Shown: in pieces, positions 34,231 through 42,110 of the stretch
Numbering within the stretch: position 1 is the first letter of the stretch
Layout of the letters: each line of letters starts with the position of its first letter
NCBI GenBank assembly: GCA_012520995.1
Contig: JAAYNI010000067.1
Span: 1 to 64,000 of the forward strand
Length of the DNA: 64,000 nt
Direction of reading: 5' to 3'
From: Candidatus Rifleibacteriota bacterium
GTDB lineage: Bacteria; Muiribacteriota; Ozemobacteria; Ozemobacterales; Ozemobacteraceae
Notes under the pieces: model-generated
What the model was told of the DNA's origin: nothing
Seen by the model: only the letters and a program-made list of their open reading frames with translations
Database searches by the model: none
Made by a program: the position numbers and the translations under genes

Positions 34231-35760
34231 GTGAACTTTAAGAGGAAAGTGTCCTTCATAATCAGGAACTATGCGAATGTGCTTGGTGTAGTCGATCATA
34301 GCGTTTCTGATAAAGAGAGGGGTTCTTTCTATTCTTTCAACGCTTGAGAAAAGCTCTGTTCCGCCTGAGTTGCCGTTGGCCATAAACGAAGAAGTGGTAA
34401 CTTTATAAATCTTTGAAGGTTCAATAGGAAGGTTGCCTATTCTGATATTTTTTGCTCCTTCAGGATATAGATCCGCTTCTACGCCTGCTGTCTGATAAAC
34501 CTCAGGGTTTGTATTGCCGCTTTTGGCTATAAAGTCGAGCATTTTTTGGACTTGTCTGCCAGTCATTTCAAAGATCGTTAAAGTGTTGTTATAAGGCATT
34601 ATTTCATATATTTGCTGTTTGTTAATATTGCCTGCTTTGAGTCCAGCTTTTATTCCGCCAGCATTGGTGATTGCTATATCAGCATTTGCACCGAATTTCA
34701 TGGCTTCAGCACAGAATTGCCCTGCTGGCTGAGGTTCTATCCTTCTTCCGTCTCTATTATAGATCAGATCTTTTTCAATATGGCCTATGATTTCGGACAT
34801 TTCAGCTTCAAATGCTTTTTCATAGGCTCTGATTCTTTTGACGACATGAGGTCTTGCATGAATTTCATAATCAGGAGTGACAGGTATAAGTTTTCCATCC
34901 CATTTTTTGATTTTGCCGTCCTTGCTCACTACCAAATCAAGCTTTCCGAGTCTGGTTCCCCATTCGCCGGCTTCTACAAATATAGTACCGCCGAGTCCAT
35001 TGTCGTAATCTGATCTGACTTTGGATTTGATTACATAGGGTTTTTCAATGAATTTGTGTGAATGTCCGCCTATGAGAATGTCTACTTCTGGAACCTGCTC
35101 AGCGAGTTTTGTGTCATTTTCGATTTCAGAGTGGGATATGACTATTACTAAGTCTACATATGGTCTTATGCGTTTTGCATATTTGCGCACTGTGGCTGTA
35201 TCGTCAAGAAAGTCCATTTTTGCTCTGTAAGCAATATCACAGTCGTTCCAAGCATCGTGACCCATACGGCCTATGACGCCTATTTTAAGATCATTTCGTT
35301 TGAGCACTTTGTAAGGGCGAAAGACTGTTTTCTTGGTTCCTTTCCACAAGAGGTTACAACAGATAAGTTCCAGTTCTGTTTCGGAAAGGGCTTTGAGCAA
35401 ATCGTCCAAGCCATTATCCATCTCGTGGTTTCCCATAGTGGTGGCATCATAGCCGAGCAGGTCGGCTCCTACAAAGCCTACCTGATGACCGAAATAACAG
35501 AAGTAAGCTGTGCCTTGAGAGGTGTCGCCAGCATCAAGAAGCAGCATGTTGTTTTCGCCAACTTCGCGTTTGATAAGCTGTAAGAGTCCGTCTCTGGCTA
35601 TCAGGCCTCCCATTGTCTTTCCTTTGTAATCAATAGAAGAGATGCGGGAGTGCGTGTCATTTGTATGAAGAACTGTCAGGGCTTTGTCGGCGAAGACAGG
35701 TGTGAGAACTAAGAAACACAAAACAAAGGTTAAGAGTCTCGTTGATTTTTTGGTTTTCAT
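34225..35760 (-). CDS. Secreted 5'-nucleotidase / UshA-like metallophosphoesterase
   Basis: 511 residues. Signal peptide (about 1-25, ending PVFA), metallophosphatase domain with HTNDTHSR, DAGDTSQG, TMGNHEMDNG, SHSEIENDT and GGHSHKF, and a 5'-nucleotidase C-terminal domain (ITNAGGIKAG, PYNNTLTIFEMTG, TSSFMANGNSGG). Expected to hydrolyse nucleotides or UDP-sugars in the periplasm. The start at 35760 (MKTKK) follows GAGGTG; two more codons upstream are in frame. It ends 40 bp after the pepD stop in the same direction, so the two may be co-transcribed. Confidence 0.92.
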   Translation of the reverse strand: MKTKKSTRLLTFVLCFLVLTPVFADKALTVLHTNDTHSRISSIDYKGKTMGGLIARDGLLQLIKREVGENNMLLLDAGDTSQGTAYFCYFGHQVGFVGADLLGYDATTMGNHEMDNGLDDLLKALSETELELICCNLLWKGTKKTVFRPYKVLKRNDLKIGVIGRMGHDAWNDCDIAYRAKMDFLDDTATVRKYAKRIRPYVDLVIVISHSEIENDTKLAEQVPEVDILIGGHSHKFIEKPYVIKSKVRSDYDNGLGGTIFVEAGEWGTRLGKLDLVVSKDGKIKKWDGKLIPVTPDYEIHARPHVVKRIRAYEKAFEAEMSEIIGHIEKDLIYNRDGRRIEPQPAGQFCAEAMKFGANADIAITNAGGIKAGLKAGNINKQQIYEIMPYNNTLTIFEMTGRQVQKMLDFIAKSGNTNPEVYQTAGVEADLYPEGAKNIRIGNLPIEPSKIYKVTTSSFMANGNSGGTELFSSVERIERTPLFIRNAMIDYTKHIRIVPDYEGHFPLKVHK

Positions 35761-35800
35761 AAGCACCTCAATAATTCGTCGTTATCTTCAGTTTTCTTGT

Positions 35801-37279
35801 TTAGATCATTTTGAATATTTGCACAACCAAATCATATATTTTGCTGATTGCGGGCAAATATAGAGCTTCATCGGGAGAGTGGGGGTTAATAATATCGGGA
35901 CCTATGGAAATCATCTCCATGCCGCTGTGTTTGTCGCCAATTATGCCGCATTCAAGACCAGCGTGTATAACTGTTACCGTAGGTTCTTTGTCATATAGTT
36001 TATTATAGGCTTCTTCAGCAATTTTGGTAAGCTTGGAGTCTGTTTTTGGAGCCCAAGACGGATAACCTTTGTCACTCTTTACATGAGCGTTTGCAAGGCG
36101 AGCTACAGCTTCGACTCTTTCTGTTATCGCATTCAAACGTGAAGGAACGGAGCTTCTTTGACTGGTGTATACAAATAGTTTTCCGTCGGCTACCCATGTT
36201 TTTGCGAGGTTCAAAGAGGTTTCAACTTTTCCATGCATTTGTTTGGAGTATGCGATGGGACCGTGTGGCATAGCTCTCAGAAGGTTGATTGAATGTCTGG
36301 TAAGATATGAAAGCATCGCCCTTCTGTCAGGCAAATCGGAAATCGGCGATATTGAAACTGCAAGGTTAGGTTCTGTGAGGACAAATTCTTGTTTTATAAT
36401 ACCGTGCATCTCAGAAACTATATTTTTTACTTTGTCGACAGCCGCGGCAGGAATGAAAAATTTGGCTTCGGCGTTTCTTGGAATGGCGTTGTGAGCTGTT
36501 CCAGCTTGAACCCCTATAAGTCTGATGTCAGCAAAGTAAGAAATATGCTGCAATATTCTTGCCATGACTCTGATTGCGTTTGCTTTTCCATCTGCAATAT
36601 TTTCGCCGGAATGGCCGCCAGTGCAACCTGAAACTTCCAACGTGAAAGGCATGTAGTCGTTGTCGACTTCTTCATAGTTGAGGTGAAGCTCTATTTGTGT
36701 GTCTCTTCCGCCAGCACAGCCGATAATTATAACTCCTTCTTCTTCTGAGTCGAGATTGATCAAATATTTGCCTTCAAGAGTTTCAGGCTTCAGTTCATTT
36801 GCGCCTGTAAGTCCAGTTTCTTCTTCAACCGTGAAGAGAAGTTCAAGTTTCGGATGGCTTATATTTCTGTCTGTGGCTAAGCTCATAGCCATAGCCATAG
36901 CAATGCCGTTATCTGCTCCAAGAGTGGTTTTGTCAGCCTTAAGCCATTCTCCGTCATAAACGAATTTAATGGGATCTTTTGAAAAGTCGTGGTCTGAATC
37001 AGGAGTCTTTTCACAAACCATGTCCATATGGCCTTGCAGAACTACTATGGGCTTCTTCTCCATCCCTTTTGAAGCTGGAACTTTTATAATGACGTTGCCC
37101 GCTTCGTCTGCAAATGCTTTGAAATTGTTTGTATTTGCCCATTTCAACATAAAGTTTCTTATTTCTTCTTCGTTGCCGGAACCTCTTGGGATATCACTTA
37201 TCATTTTAAAATTGGCCAAAATGTCTTTTGTAATTTGGTCGGGTTTATATTGGCTTACAGGGTTCTTATTCGTCATCAT
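35801..37279 (-). CDS. pepD: Cytosolic dipeptidase PepD (M20C, Xaa-His)
   Basis: 492 residues, the usual length. Metal-site motifs of M20 peptidases: LQGHMDMVCEK, LGADNGIA, VEEETGLTG, and LDSEEEG; lid-domain features include SGCTGGHSGENI and the C-terminal HAGLECGII. Hydrolyses dipeptides with broad specificity in the cytoplasm. GAAGGAGC precedes two tandem ATGs (37279 and 37276); either may be used. First gene of a probable two-gene minus-strand unit with the nucleotidase. Confidence 0.94.
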   Translation of the reverse strand: MMTNKNPVSQYKPDQITKDILANFKMISDIPRGSGNEEEIRNFMLKWANTNNFKAFADEAGNVIIKVPASKGMEKKPIVVLQGHMDMVCEKTPDSDHDFSKDPIKFVYDGEWLKADKTTLGADNGIAMAMAMSLATDRNISHPKLELLFTVEEETGLTGANELKPETLEGKYLINLDSEEEGVIIIGCAGGRDTQIELHLNYEEVDNDYMPFTLEVSGCTGGHSGENIADGKANAIRVMARILQHISYFADIRLIGVQAGTAHNAIPRNAEAKFFIPAAAVDKVKNIVSEMHGIIKQEFVLTEPNLAVSISPISDLPDRRAMLSYLTRHSINLLRAMPHGPIAYSKQMHGKVETSLNLAKTWVADGKLFVYTSQRSSVPSRLNAITERVEAVARLANAHVKSDKGYPSWAPKTDSKLTKIAEEAYNKLYDKEPTVTVIHAGLECGIIGDKHSGMEMISIGPDIINPHSPDEALYLPAISKIYDLVVQIFKMI

Positions 37280-37395
37280 ATTGCTCCTTCAATTTATTAA
37301 AAGACAGTATATCATAATTAAATTGAAGCTTGTAAAAATGCCTTTTGAGGAGTAAATTAATTCTGTTCAATATTAAATTTAATGAGAGGCAAATT

Positions 37396-38058
37396 ATGAA
37401 TTGTGAGATTTTATTCCAAGGCGATTATCCGATAGTTAAATGTTCTCTTGCAGCCAATGAAGAATTGATTGGCGAATCAGGCTGTATGCTTGCTATGTCC
37501 ACCAATATAGATATTAAAAGCTCTTCTGGCGGAACTGGCATAGGCGGTATGTTCAAAAGGGCTATTACTGGCGAAAGCCTGTTGTTGACTACTTTTACTG
37601 CTAAGAATACTCCAGGCGAAGTTTATGTTGCTCCTGCTTCAAATGGAGACCTCAGAGTAATTGACTTGGTGCCCGGCAAAACCATTATAGCTCAAAAAGG
37701 TTCTTTCTTAGCCAGTGAGAAAACAGTTAAAATGGAAATGGCTATGCAGTCACTTTCAAAAGGTTTATTCAGCGGCGAAGGCTTCTTTCAGCAAAAGTTT
37801 TCTGGCTCCGGCAAACTGATTATAGGCTCTCACGGCAACATTATGGAATTTGATTTGGCTGCTGGTCAGGAAATAATTATAGACAATGGTCACCTTGTTG
37901 CATGGGATAGCACTATAACCTATGAAATACAAAGAGCCGCCAAAGGAATTGTCTCCACATTTGCTTCAGGTGAAGGTTTTGTGTGCCGCATGAAGGGAGC
38001 AGGCAAAGTATTGGTTCAAACTAGGACTCCACCTCCTTTGGTAGTTCCATCGAAATAA
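37396..38058 (+). CDS. AIM24 / TIGR00266-family protein
   Basis: 220 residues of beta-rich sequence typical of the AIM24 family: SGCMLAMS, GGIGGMFKRAITGES-like segment, GEVYVAP, FSGSGKLIIGSHGNI, IDNGHLVAWD and the C-terminal GEGFVCRMKGAGKVLVQTR. Function is unknown; mitochondrial AIM24 affects inner-membrane organisation. The start at 37396 has GAGAGG upstream and the preceding in-frame codons look non-coding. No partner gene in the same operon. Confidence 0.88.
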   Translation: MNCEILFQGDYPIVKCSLAANEELIGESGCMLAMSTNIDIKSSSGGTGIGGMFKRAITGESLLLTTFTAKNTPGEVYVAPASNGDLRVIDLVPGKTIIAQKGSFLASEKTVKMEMAMQSLSKGLFSGEGFFQQKFSGSGKLIIGSHGNIMEFDLAAGQEIIIDNGHLVAWDSTITYEIQRAAKGIVSTFASGEGFVCRMKGAGKVLVQTRTPPPLVVPSK

Positions 38059-38116
38059 CTTTTGAATTTTAAAGCTTCTTAATTCAAGTTTAAAACTAAT
38101 TAAAGATTAATAAAAG

Positions 38117-38166
38117 ACCGCAATCTGTCGATGTGCCTTGGAGAAAATATCGGAGATTGCGGTTTT
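38117..38166 (+). terminator. Hairpin at the start of the GAF membrane protein gene
   Basis: ACCGCAATCT pairs perfectly with AGATTGCGGT (38154-38163), then TTTT runs into the ATG at 38167. It can terminate the AIM24 transcript and also hides the only GGAG (38152-38155) in front of that ATG. Confidence 0.6.
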
Positions 38167-40233
38167 ATGTATTCAGCAGAAGAGAGTCTGGCATTTCACA
38201 GCTTTGCCAAGAGTCTGATTAAAGTCAGATGGATTACCGTTCCGTTGACTGTTGCATTTGCATACTTGGCAGTTTATAAGCTTGGCATGAGTTTCAAAGC
38301 AATGCCTGTTTTTGTGCTCTCTACTCTTTTAGCTGCAGTAAATATATATTTGACGGTTCATGCTTCTTTTTTGAGCCGACAGCGCTATATAACAAGAGGC
38401 CAGACAACTCTTCGCCGTCTTCTCTCCTATTTGCTTACCAAGTTTTCTTTATCTTTGAAAGAGTCAGGTCTTAAATATCTCTTGTGTCTGCCAGCTCTTT
38501 TAATCAAAATATTGGGCATCATCTACCTGATGATTTTGGAAGCTCTTAGGGATTTTCATTTCAATCCCTTAAGCTTGGCTAATCAGATGCATTTGCAGGT
38601 AATCTGTGATCTCCTTTTTGTTGTTGCTCTTATAAGGCTTACGGGCACTACAGAAAGTCCAGCTTTTATTTTAGCTGTTTTGCCTATTGCAGTTGCAGGC
38701 TATTCTATGGGTTCCAAGGTTGGTTATGTCTATGCGGCTTTAACATCTATAAGTTCTATAGGACTGGCTTTGGCTGTTAAAAAAGGTCTTTTGCAACATT
38801 GGAAATTTTATTCGCCTATGCTTGGAGATCTAAGTCAGAGCGGAGGTTGGATAGCGGCAGCCGGTTTTGTTATGGTAGGCAGTTTTTTCTCTGTTGCTCA
38901 TATTTCAGGACAATTTGCTAAAGCTTTGCTTGAGCAGATGGCTTTAAAATCAGAAAAAATTGCAGATTTGAAGGTAGTCGTAGAGAAAAAAGAAGATTTG
39001 TTGAGAGAACAAAAAGAAGAGCTTCTTTCTGCGACAGCAGAAAGAGAAGCGGCTATCAAATCTGAGACTGAAGCCAAAAATGATATGAAGGTTCTGCAAG
39101 AACGCTTTGAAGATGAGAAAAAACGTGCTCTTTCCCTTATAGACAGTAATGAGATCCAGATATGTAAAATTCATGATTTGGAGAAAGAAGTAGCAGAGAA
39201 GAATTGCCAATTGCATATTTCGGATGAAGGTAAAGATTTTTTGCGTTTTACTTTGAATGAAATGGCTGATTTGAGGACTATGACAAACTCAGAACCGAAG
39301 AGCCTTTTTGAATTCGCTGCTCAAGCTTTGTCAGAGAAATTGGGTTGCAATACATATTTTGCTTACATAATGGAGGATTCTACCTTAGAGAGAAACTTGA
39401 AGATTCTCTTGGACTCGGAAAACTTATCTTTGAGGCTTACTTCTGTGTTGGCTGCCACTGACAATGCTCTTAGAACAGCTATGGAAGAAAAAAATGCGTG
39501 TTTGGCGCCTCACTCTGTACTTTTGAACGAGCGGTGCAAAGAGAAGGCTTATGTTGCTTTCCTTCCATTGATTTCCAAAGATAAAATAAAAGCGCTTTTC
39601 ATTTATGAAAAGTCATATTTTTCTGAAGAGCATGCTACTGATGCCAGCAGAGATTTCAGAGCGGCTCTTCTTCACCTTAGCAATGTCAAAAATGTAATTG
39701 AGGACAGAGAGTTAAGCCAAGAGCGTGAAAAAGAAAAAGGCCAGCTAAACAGAAAAATCCAAAATATTTATACTCAGCTGGATTTGTTCAAGTCTATTGT
39801 ATCTTTCAATAGAAGTTCCTCTCAGGAAGATTTTATGTGGCTTTTAATGGAAGCCAGCAAGATTCTTTCCGTTAAAGATGCCGCAATTTTGCGTATGGAT
39901 AGTGAGACTGATGAGGCTTATGTCAGGCTTGATAGAACTAGAAGTTTAAAGTTGCTATACGGCGAAGCGGAAGCTCTAGAACTATTGAAAGCTGTCTTTT
40001 TTAGAGAACCTGTTCAACATAAACTGGGAGATTCCTTTGAATGTGTTGCTTTTCCTCTTACTTATGCTGATAAACGTCTCGGAGTTCTATTTTTACATCG
40101 AAGCACGCAAAGAATTGATCAAGAGGCGACAAGCTTTTGTGTAAGAGTGATAAACGACAACTTCGCTTTGCATGTAATGAATCATGAAAGACGTCTCTGG
40201 GAATCTTTTTATCAAGAAAACTTGTCGGCCTGA
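38167..40233 (+). CDS. Multi-TM protein with coiled coil and two GAF-like domains
   Basis: 688 residues. About six TM segments in the first ~250 residues, a long coiled coil (~255-350: EKKEDLLREQKEELLSATAE), then two GAF-like modules (~370-510 and ~545-685; LFEFAAQALSEKLGCNTYFA and DFMWLLMEASKILSVKDAAI). No kinase, cyclase or phosphatase output domain follows, so it may signal through a partner. The start at 38167 is preferred over an ATG at 38131 that lies inside the upstream hairpin. Function otherwise unknown. Confidence 0.8.
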   Translation: MYSAEESLAFHSFAKSLIKVRWITVPLTVAFAYLAVYKLGMSFKAMPVFVLSTLLAAVNIYLTVHASFLSRQRYITRGQTTLRRLLSYLLTKFSLSLKESGLKYLLCLPALLIKILGIIYLMILEALRDFHFNPLSLANQMHLQVICDLLFVVALIRLTGTTESPAFILAVLPIAVAGYSMGSKVGYVYAALTSISSIGLALAVKKGLLQHWKFYSPMLGDLSQSGGWIAAAGFVMVGSFFSVAHISGQFAKALLEQMALKSEKIADLKVVVEKKEDLLREQKEELLSATAEREAAIKSETEAKNDMKVLQERFEDEKKRALSLIDSNEIQICKIHDLEKEVAEKNCQLHISDEGKDFLRFTLNEMADLRTMTNSEPKSLFEFAAQALSEKLGCNTYFAYIMEDSTLERNLKILLDSENLSLRLTSVLAATDNALRTAMEEKNACLAPHSVLLNERCKEKAYVAFLPLISKDKIKALFIYEKSYFSEEHATDASRDFRAALLHLSNVKNVIEDRELSQEREKEKGQLNRKIQNIYTQLDLFKSIVSFNRSSSQEDFMWLLMEASKILSVKDAAILRMDSETDEAYVRLDRTRSLKLLYGEAEALELLKAVFFREPVQHKLGDSFECVAFPLTYADKRLGVLFLHRSTQRIDQEATSFCVRVINDNFALHVMNHERRLWESFYQENLSA

Positions 40234-40277
40234 TTTTTCGGTTTGTTATTTTAAGCGATTAGTAGTATAATCTGCCT

Positions 40278-40308
40278 GCTGCCTTTGAAGCTATTGCTCT
40301 AAGGCAGC
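40278..40308 (+). terminator. Possible weak terminator before tRNA-Ser
   Basis: GCTGCCTT pairs with AAGGCAGC across a 15-nt loop, followed by CATTTTG. It separates the GAF protein gene from tRNA-Ser. Confidence 0.4.
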
Positions 40309-40318
40309 CATTTTGAAT

Positions 40319-40404
40319 GGAAGTGTATCGAAGTGGTCATAACGAGCCGCACTCGAAATGCGGTGATCCGCAAGGGTCCGTGGGTTCGAATCCCACCGCT
40401 TCCG
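40319..40404 (+). tRNA. tRNA-Ser (anticodon CGA)
   Basis: 86 nt with the long variable arm of class II tRNAs. Acceptor GGAAGTG/CGCTTCC (one G-T pair), discriminator G, anticodon loop CTCGAAA with CGA at 40354-40356, T arm GTGGGTTCGAATCCCAC. T-rich sequence follows directly. Confidence 0.95.
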
Positions 40405-40421
40405 TTTTTTTATTTTAGAAC

Positions 40422-40800
40422 GAAGAACCACGAACCACAAGAAAAACACGAACTAAAAATCTTTTGGAACCACGGAATACACAGAATACACGGAAAAACA
40501 TCTAAAACATCTGGAACAGCAAAACTAGCTGCTTTTGCTAAGTTTCGACTTAAGCCAGCGATTCTACAAGTAAACTTGCAAATTTCTATCTTTCCCCAAG
40601 ACTTGTTCTAAATTGTATTTTATTGCATAGAATAGCAATTTGTTTTTATTTTTGCCAAGAAACATTAAAGAAGCAGAAAGGTAGGGGGCTACAGAAAGAT
40701 AAACAACGCTTATTTATTATCTTCTTAAAGCAGCTGTTAGTTTTAGCATTGAGTTCTAAACCATTTAACTCGCACGCGACACTCATCACTCGCCACTTTT
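40422..40800 (-). repeat. Mosaic intergenic repeat, reverse copy (locus 8)
   Basis: Read on the minus strand: 7-mer run matching CACTCAT CACTCGC (40771-40799), the AT-rich block GAACTCAATGCTAAAACT and AATAAATAAGCGTTGTTTAT, a ~200-bp middle part that aligns with locus 1 (for example TGGCTTAAG), the 9-mer array at 40468-40497, and a further array of CACGAA-type units (40431-40455). The 90-bp left unit is missing; the copy ends near the rsmA stop. No gene in this gap. Confidence 0.72.
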
Positions 40801-41589
40801 CTTAAATAGCAGCAGGTATTGTTCCGGCGAGATGTTCTCTGGTCTGGCTTCAGGGGAGAGGTTCATTGAAATAAAGCGATCTGCGAAGTCGGTATTGGGG
40901 AATCCCTTTTTTAGACGGGGTAAAACCATCTTGCGTCTTTGGGTGAAAAGAACGGAGACTTTTTTCAAAACTTCAATTCTTTCTTTTTTTTCTTCTTGCG
41001 TGAGTAACAGAGGCTCCAAGGCTAAAAGTTTGCTCATGACTTTGGGTTTAGGGATGAAGTTCTCTGGAGAAAATTTTTTGCCGGTTTGTGCTTTGGCGAA
41101 AAAGGCTCTATGTACGGAGAGATAGCCGTATTCTTTTTCGTTCACTGAGGCTGCGGCTTTGACGGCTACTTCCTCTTGAAGCAAAAATACAAGTCGGCGT
41201 GGATTTAAGGAACTTTCCAGTATCTGTGTGATGATATGGGTTGCTGAACAATATGGGAGATTGCCGCAAATGTAGAAGTCATTTGCTGGCTTTGGCAACT
41301 TCGAAAAGTCAGTTTTTAAGAAGTCTCCAAAAATAATGCGATCGGGCGATGCGATTTTTTCTAAGTCTTCTTTTAGTCTTTCATCTATCTCAAAAAGCAG
41401 ATAATCGTCAGTTTTTTCTATTATTTTTTCAGATAAAGCGCCTTTGCCTGGGCCTATTTCCCAGATTGTGGCATTGTCAGCAGGGGCTAATAGTTCTATT
41501 AAGGAATCGCATAGGTTTGGATTAATGCAAAAATTTTGTCCTAGAGATTTTTTGTGCTGAAAATCTCGTGATGATTGCTTATCTCTCAT
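40786..41589 (-). CDS. rsmA: 16S rRNA dimethyladenosine transferase
   Basis: 267 residues; dimethylates A1518 and A1519 of 16S rRNA late in 30S assembly. Motifs: KKSLGQNFCINPNL, WEIGPGKGALSE (SAM site), catalytic NLPYCSATHI and the C-terminal FTQRRKMVLPRLKKG. It starts 4 nt inside the end of the S4-domain gene, so the two are coupled. Its 3' end runs into the mosaic repeat. Confidence 0.96.
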   Translation of the reverse strand: MRDKQSSRDFQHKKSLGQNFCINPNLCDSLIELLAPADNATIWEIGPGKGALSEKIIEKTDDYLLFEIDERLKEDLEKIASPDRIIFGDFLKTDFSKLPKPANDFYICGNLPYCSATHIITQILESSLNPRRLVFLLQEEVAVKAAASVNEKEYGYLSVHRAFFAKAQTGKKFSPENFIPKPKVMSKLLALEPLLLTQEEKKERIEVLKKVSVLFTQRRKMVLPRLKKGFPNTDFADRFISMNLSPEARPENISPEQYLLLFKKSGE

Positions 41590-41879
41590 AATTCATCGAA
41601 AAAGGATTCGGGATCAAAGACCTTGTCATCAGTCTTCAGAATGTTAATGTATTGGCTGCGATCGCTTTTGCGTATGTTCTTGATTTCAGGAACTTCTAAA
41701 ACTTCAAAAAGAATGGTTTTTCTTGCGAGATTTACCTCGACCTGATCGCCAGGCTTGACTTGAAGGGTTGGCTTAGCAGTTTTACCATTGACTTCAACGA
41801 GAGAGAGTTTACAAGCCTCGTTGGCTAACTCTCTTCTTTTTATTATTCCGGTTGTTTGTAAAAATTTATCTAATCTCAT
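41586..41879 (-). CDS. S4-domain RNA-binding protein (RqcP/YabO/Hsp15-like)
   Basis: 97 residues starting MRLDKFLQTTGIIKRRELANE, a classic S4 RNA-binding fold, with VEVNGKTAKPTLQVKPGD and a short C-terminal extension. Relatives bind 50S subunits in ribosome-associated quality control (RqcP) or heat-shock recycling (Hsp15). The frame is open further upstream, but that part is repeat sequence (locus 9), so 41879 is chosen although no good SD is visible. Coupled to rsmA. Confidence 0.85.
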   Translation of the reverse strand: MRLDKFLQTTGIIKRRELANEACKLSLVEVNGKTAKPTLQVKPGDQVEVNLARKTILFEVLEVPEIKNIRKSDRSQYINILKTDDKVFDPESFFDEL

Positions 41880-41880
41880 A

Positions 41881-41990
41881 GTGTAAAAACAGTTGATAGC
41901 TGTTGGTGGGGTGTGGAAAGTGGAATTATTTCGACTCAATATTTGTGGCAAATAATTGCTTTGCAAACTTGTATAAGCATCAGTTGCTTT
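41881..41990 (+). repeat. Mosaic repeat fragment (locus 9)
   Basis: 7-mer-like run GTTGGTG GGGTGTG GAAAGTG followed by TTCGACTCAATATTTGTGGC and AATTGCTTT, the AT-rich block as in locus 10. Only the central part of the mosaic is present. It abuts the S4 gene start. Confidence 0.5.
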
Positions 41991-42063
41991 TGATTCGCTT
42001 TATTCCAAATCATTATAATTATCCAAAAAATGAAAACGAAGATTTATATGTTGTAAATTGCTA

Positions 42064-42101
42064 GAAAAAAAGCCGCATTCGTCTTTATTACGAATGCGGC
42101 T
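42064..42101 (-). terminator. Intrinsic terminator of the PpiD-like gene
   Basis: AGCCGCATTCG pairs perfectly with CGAATGCGGCT (42091-42101); on the minus strand a run of seven T follows the stem. Confidence 0.88.
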
Positions 42102-42110
42102 CTATTATTC

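Noticed and set aside
40333-40611. 92-codon ORF on the plus strand
   Set aside because: It begins inside tRNA-Ser and runs through the mosaic repeat.
41880-41966. 29-residue N-terminal extension of the S4 protein
   Set aside because: The extension is translated repeat sequence; S4 proteins of this type start at MRLDKFL.
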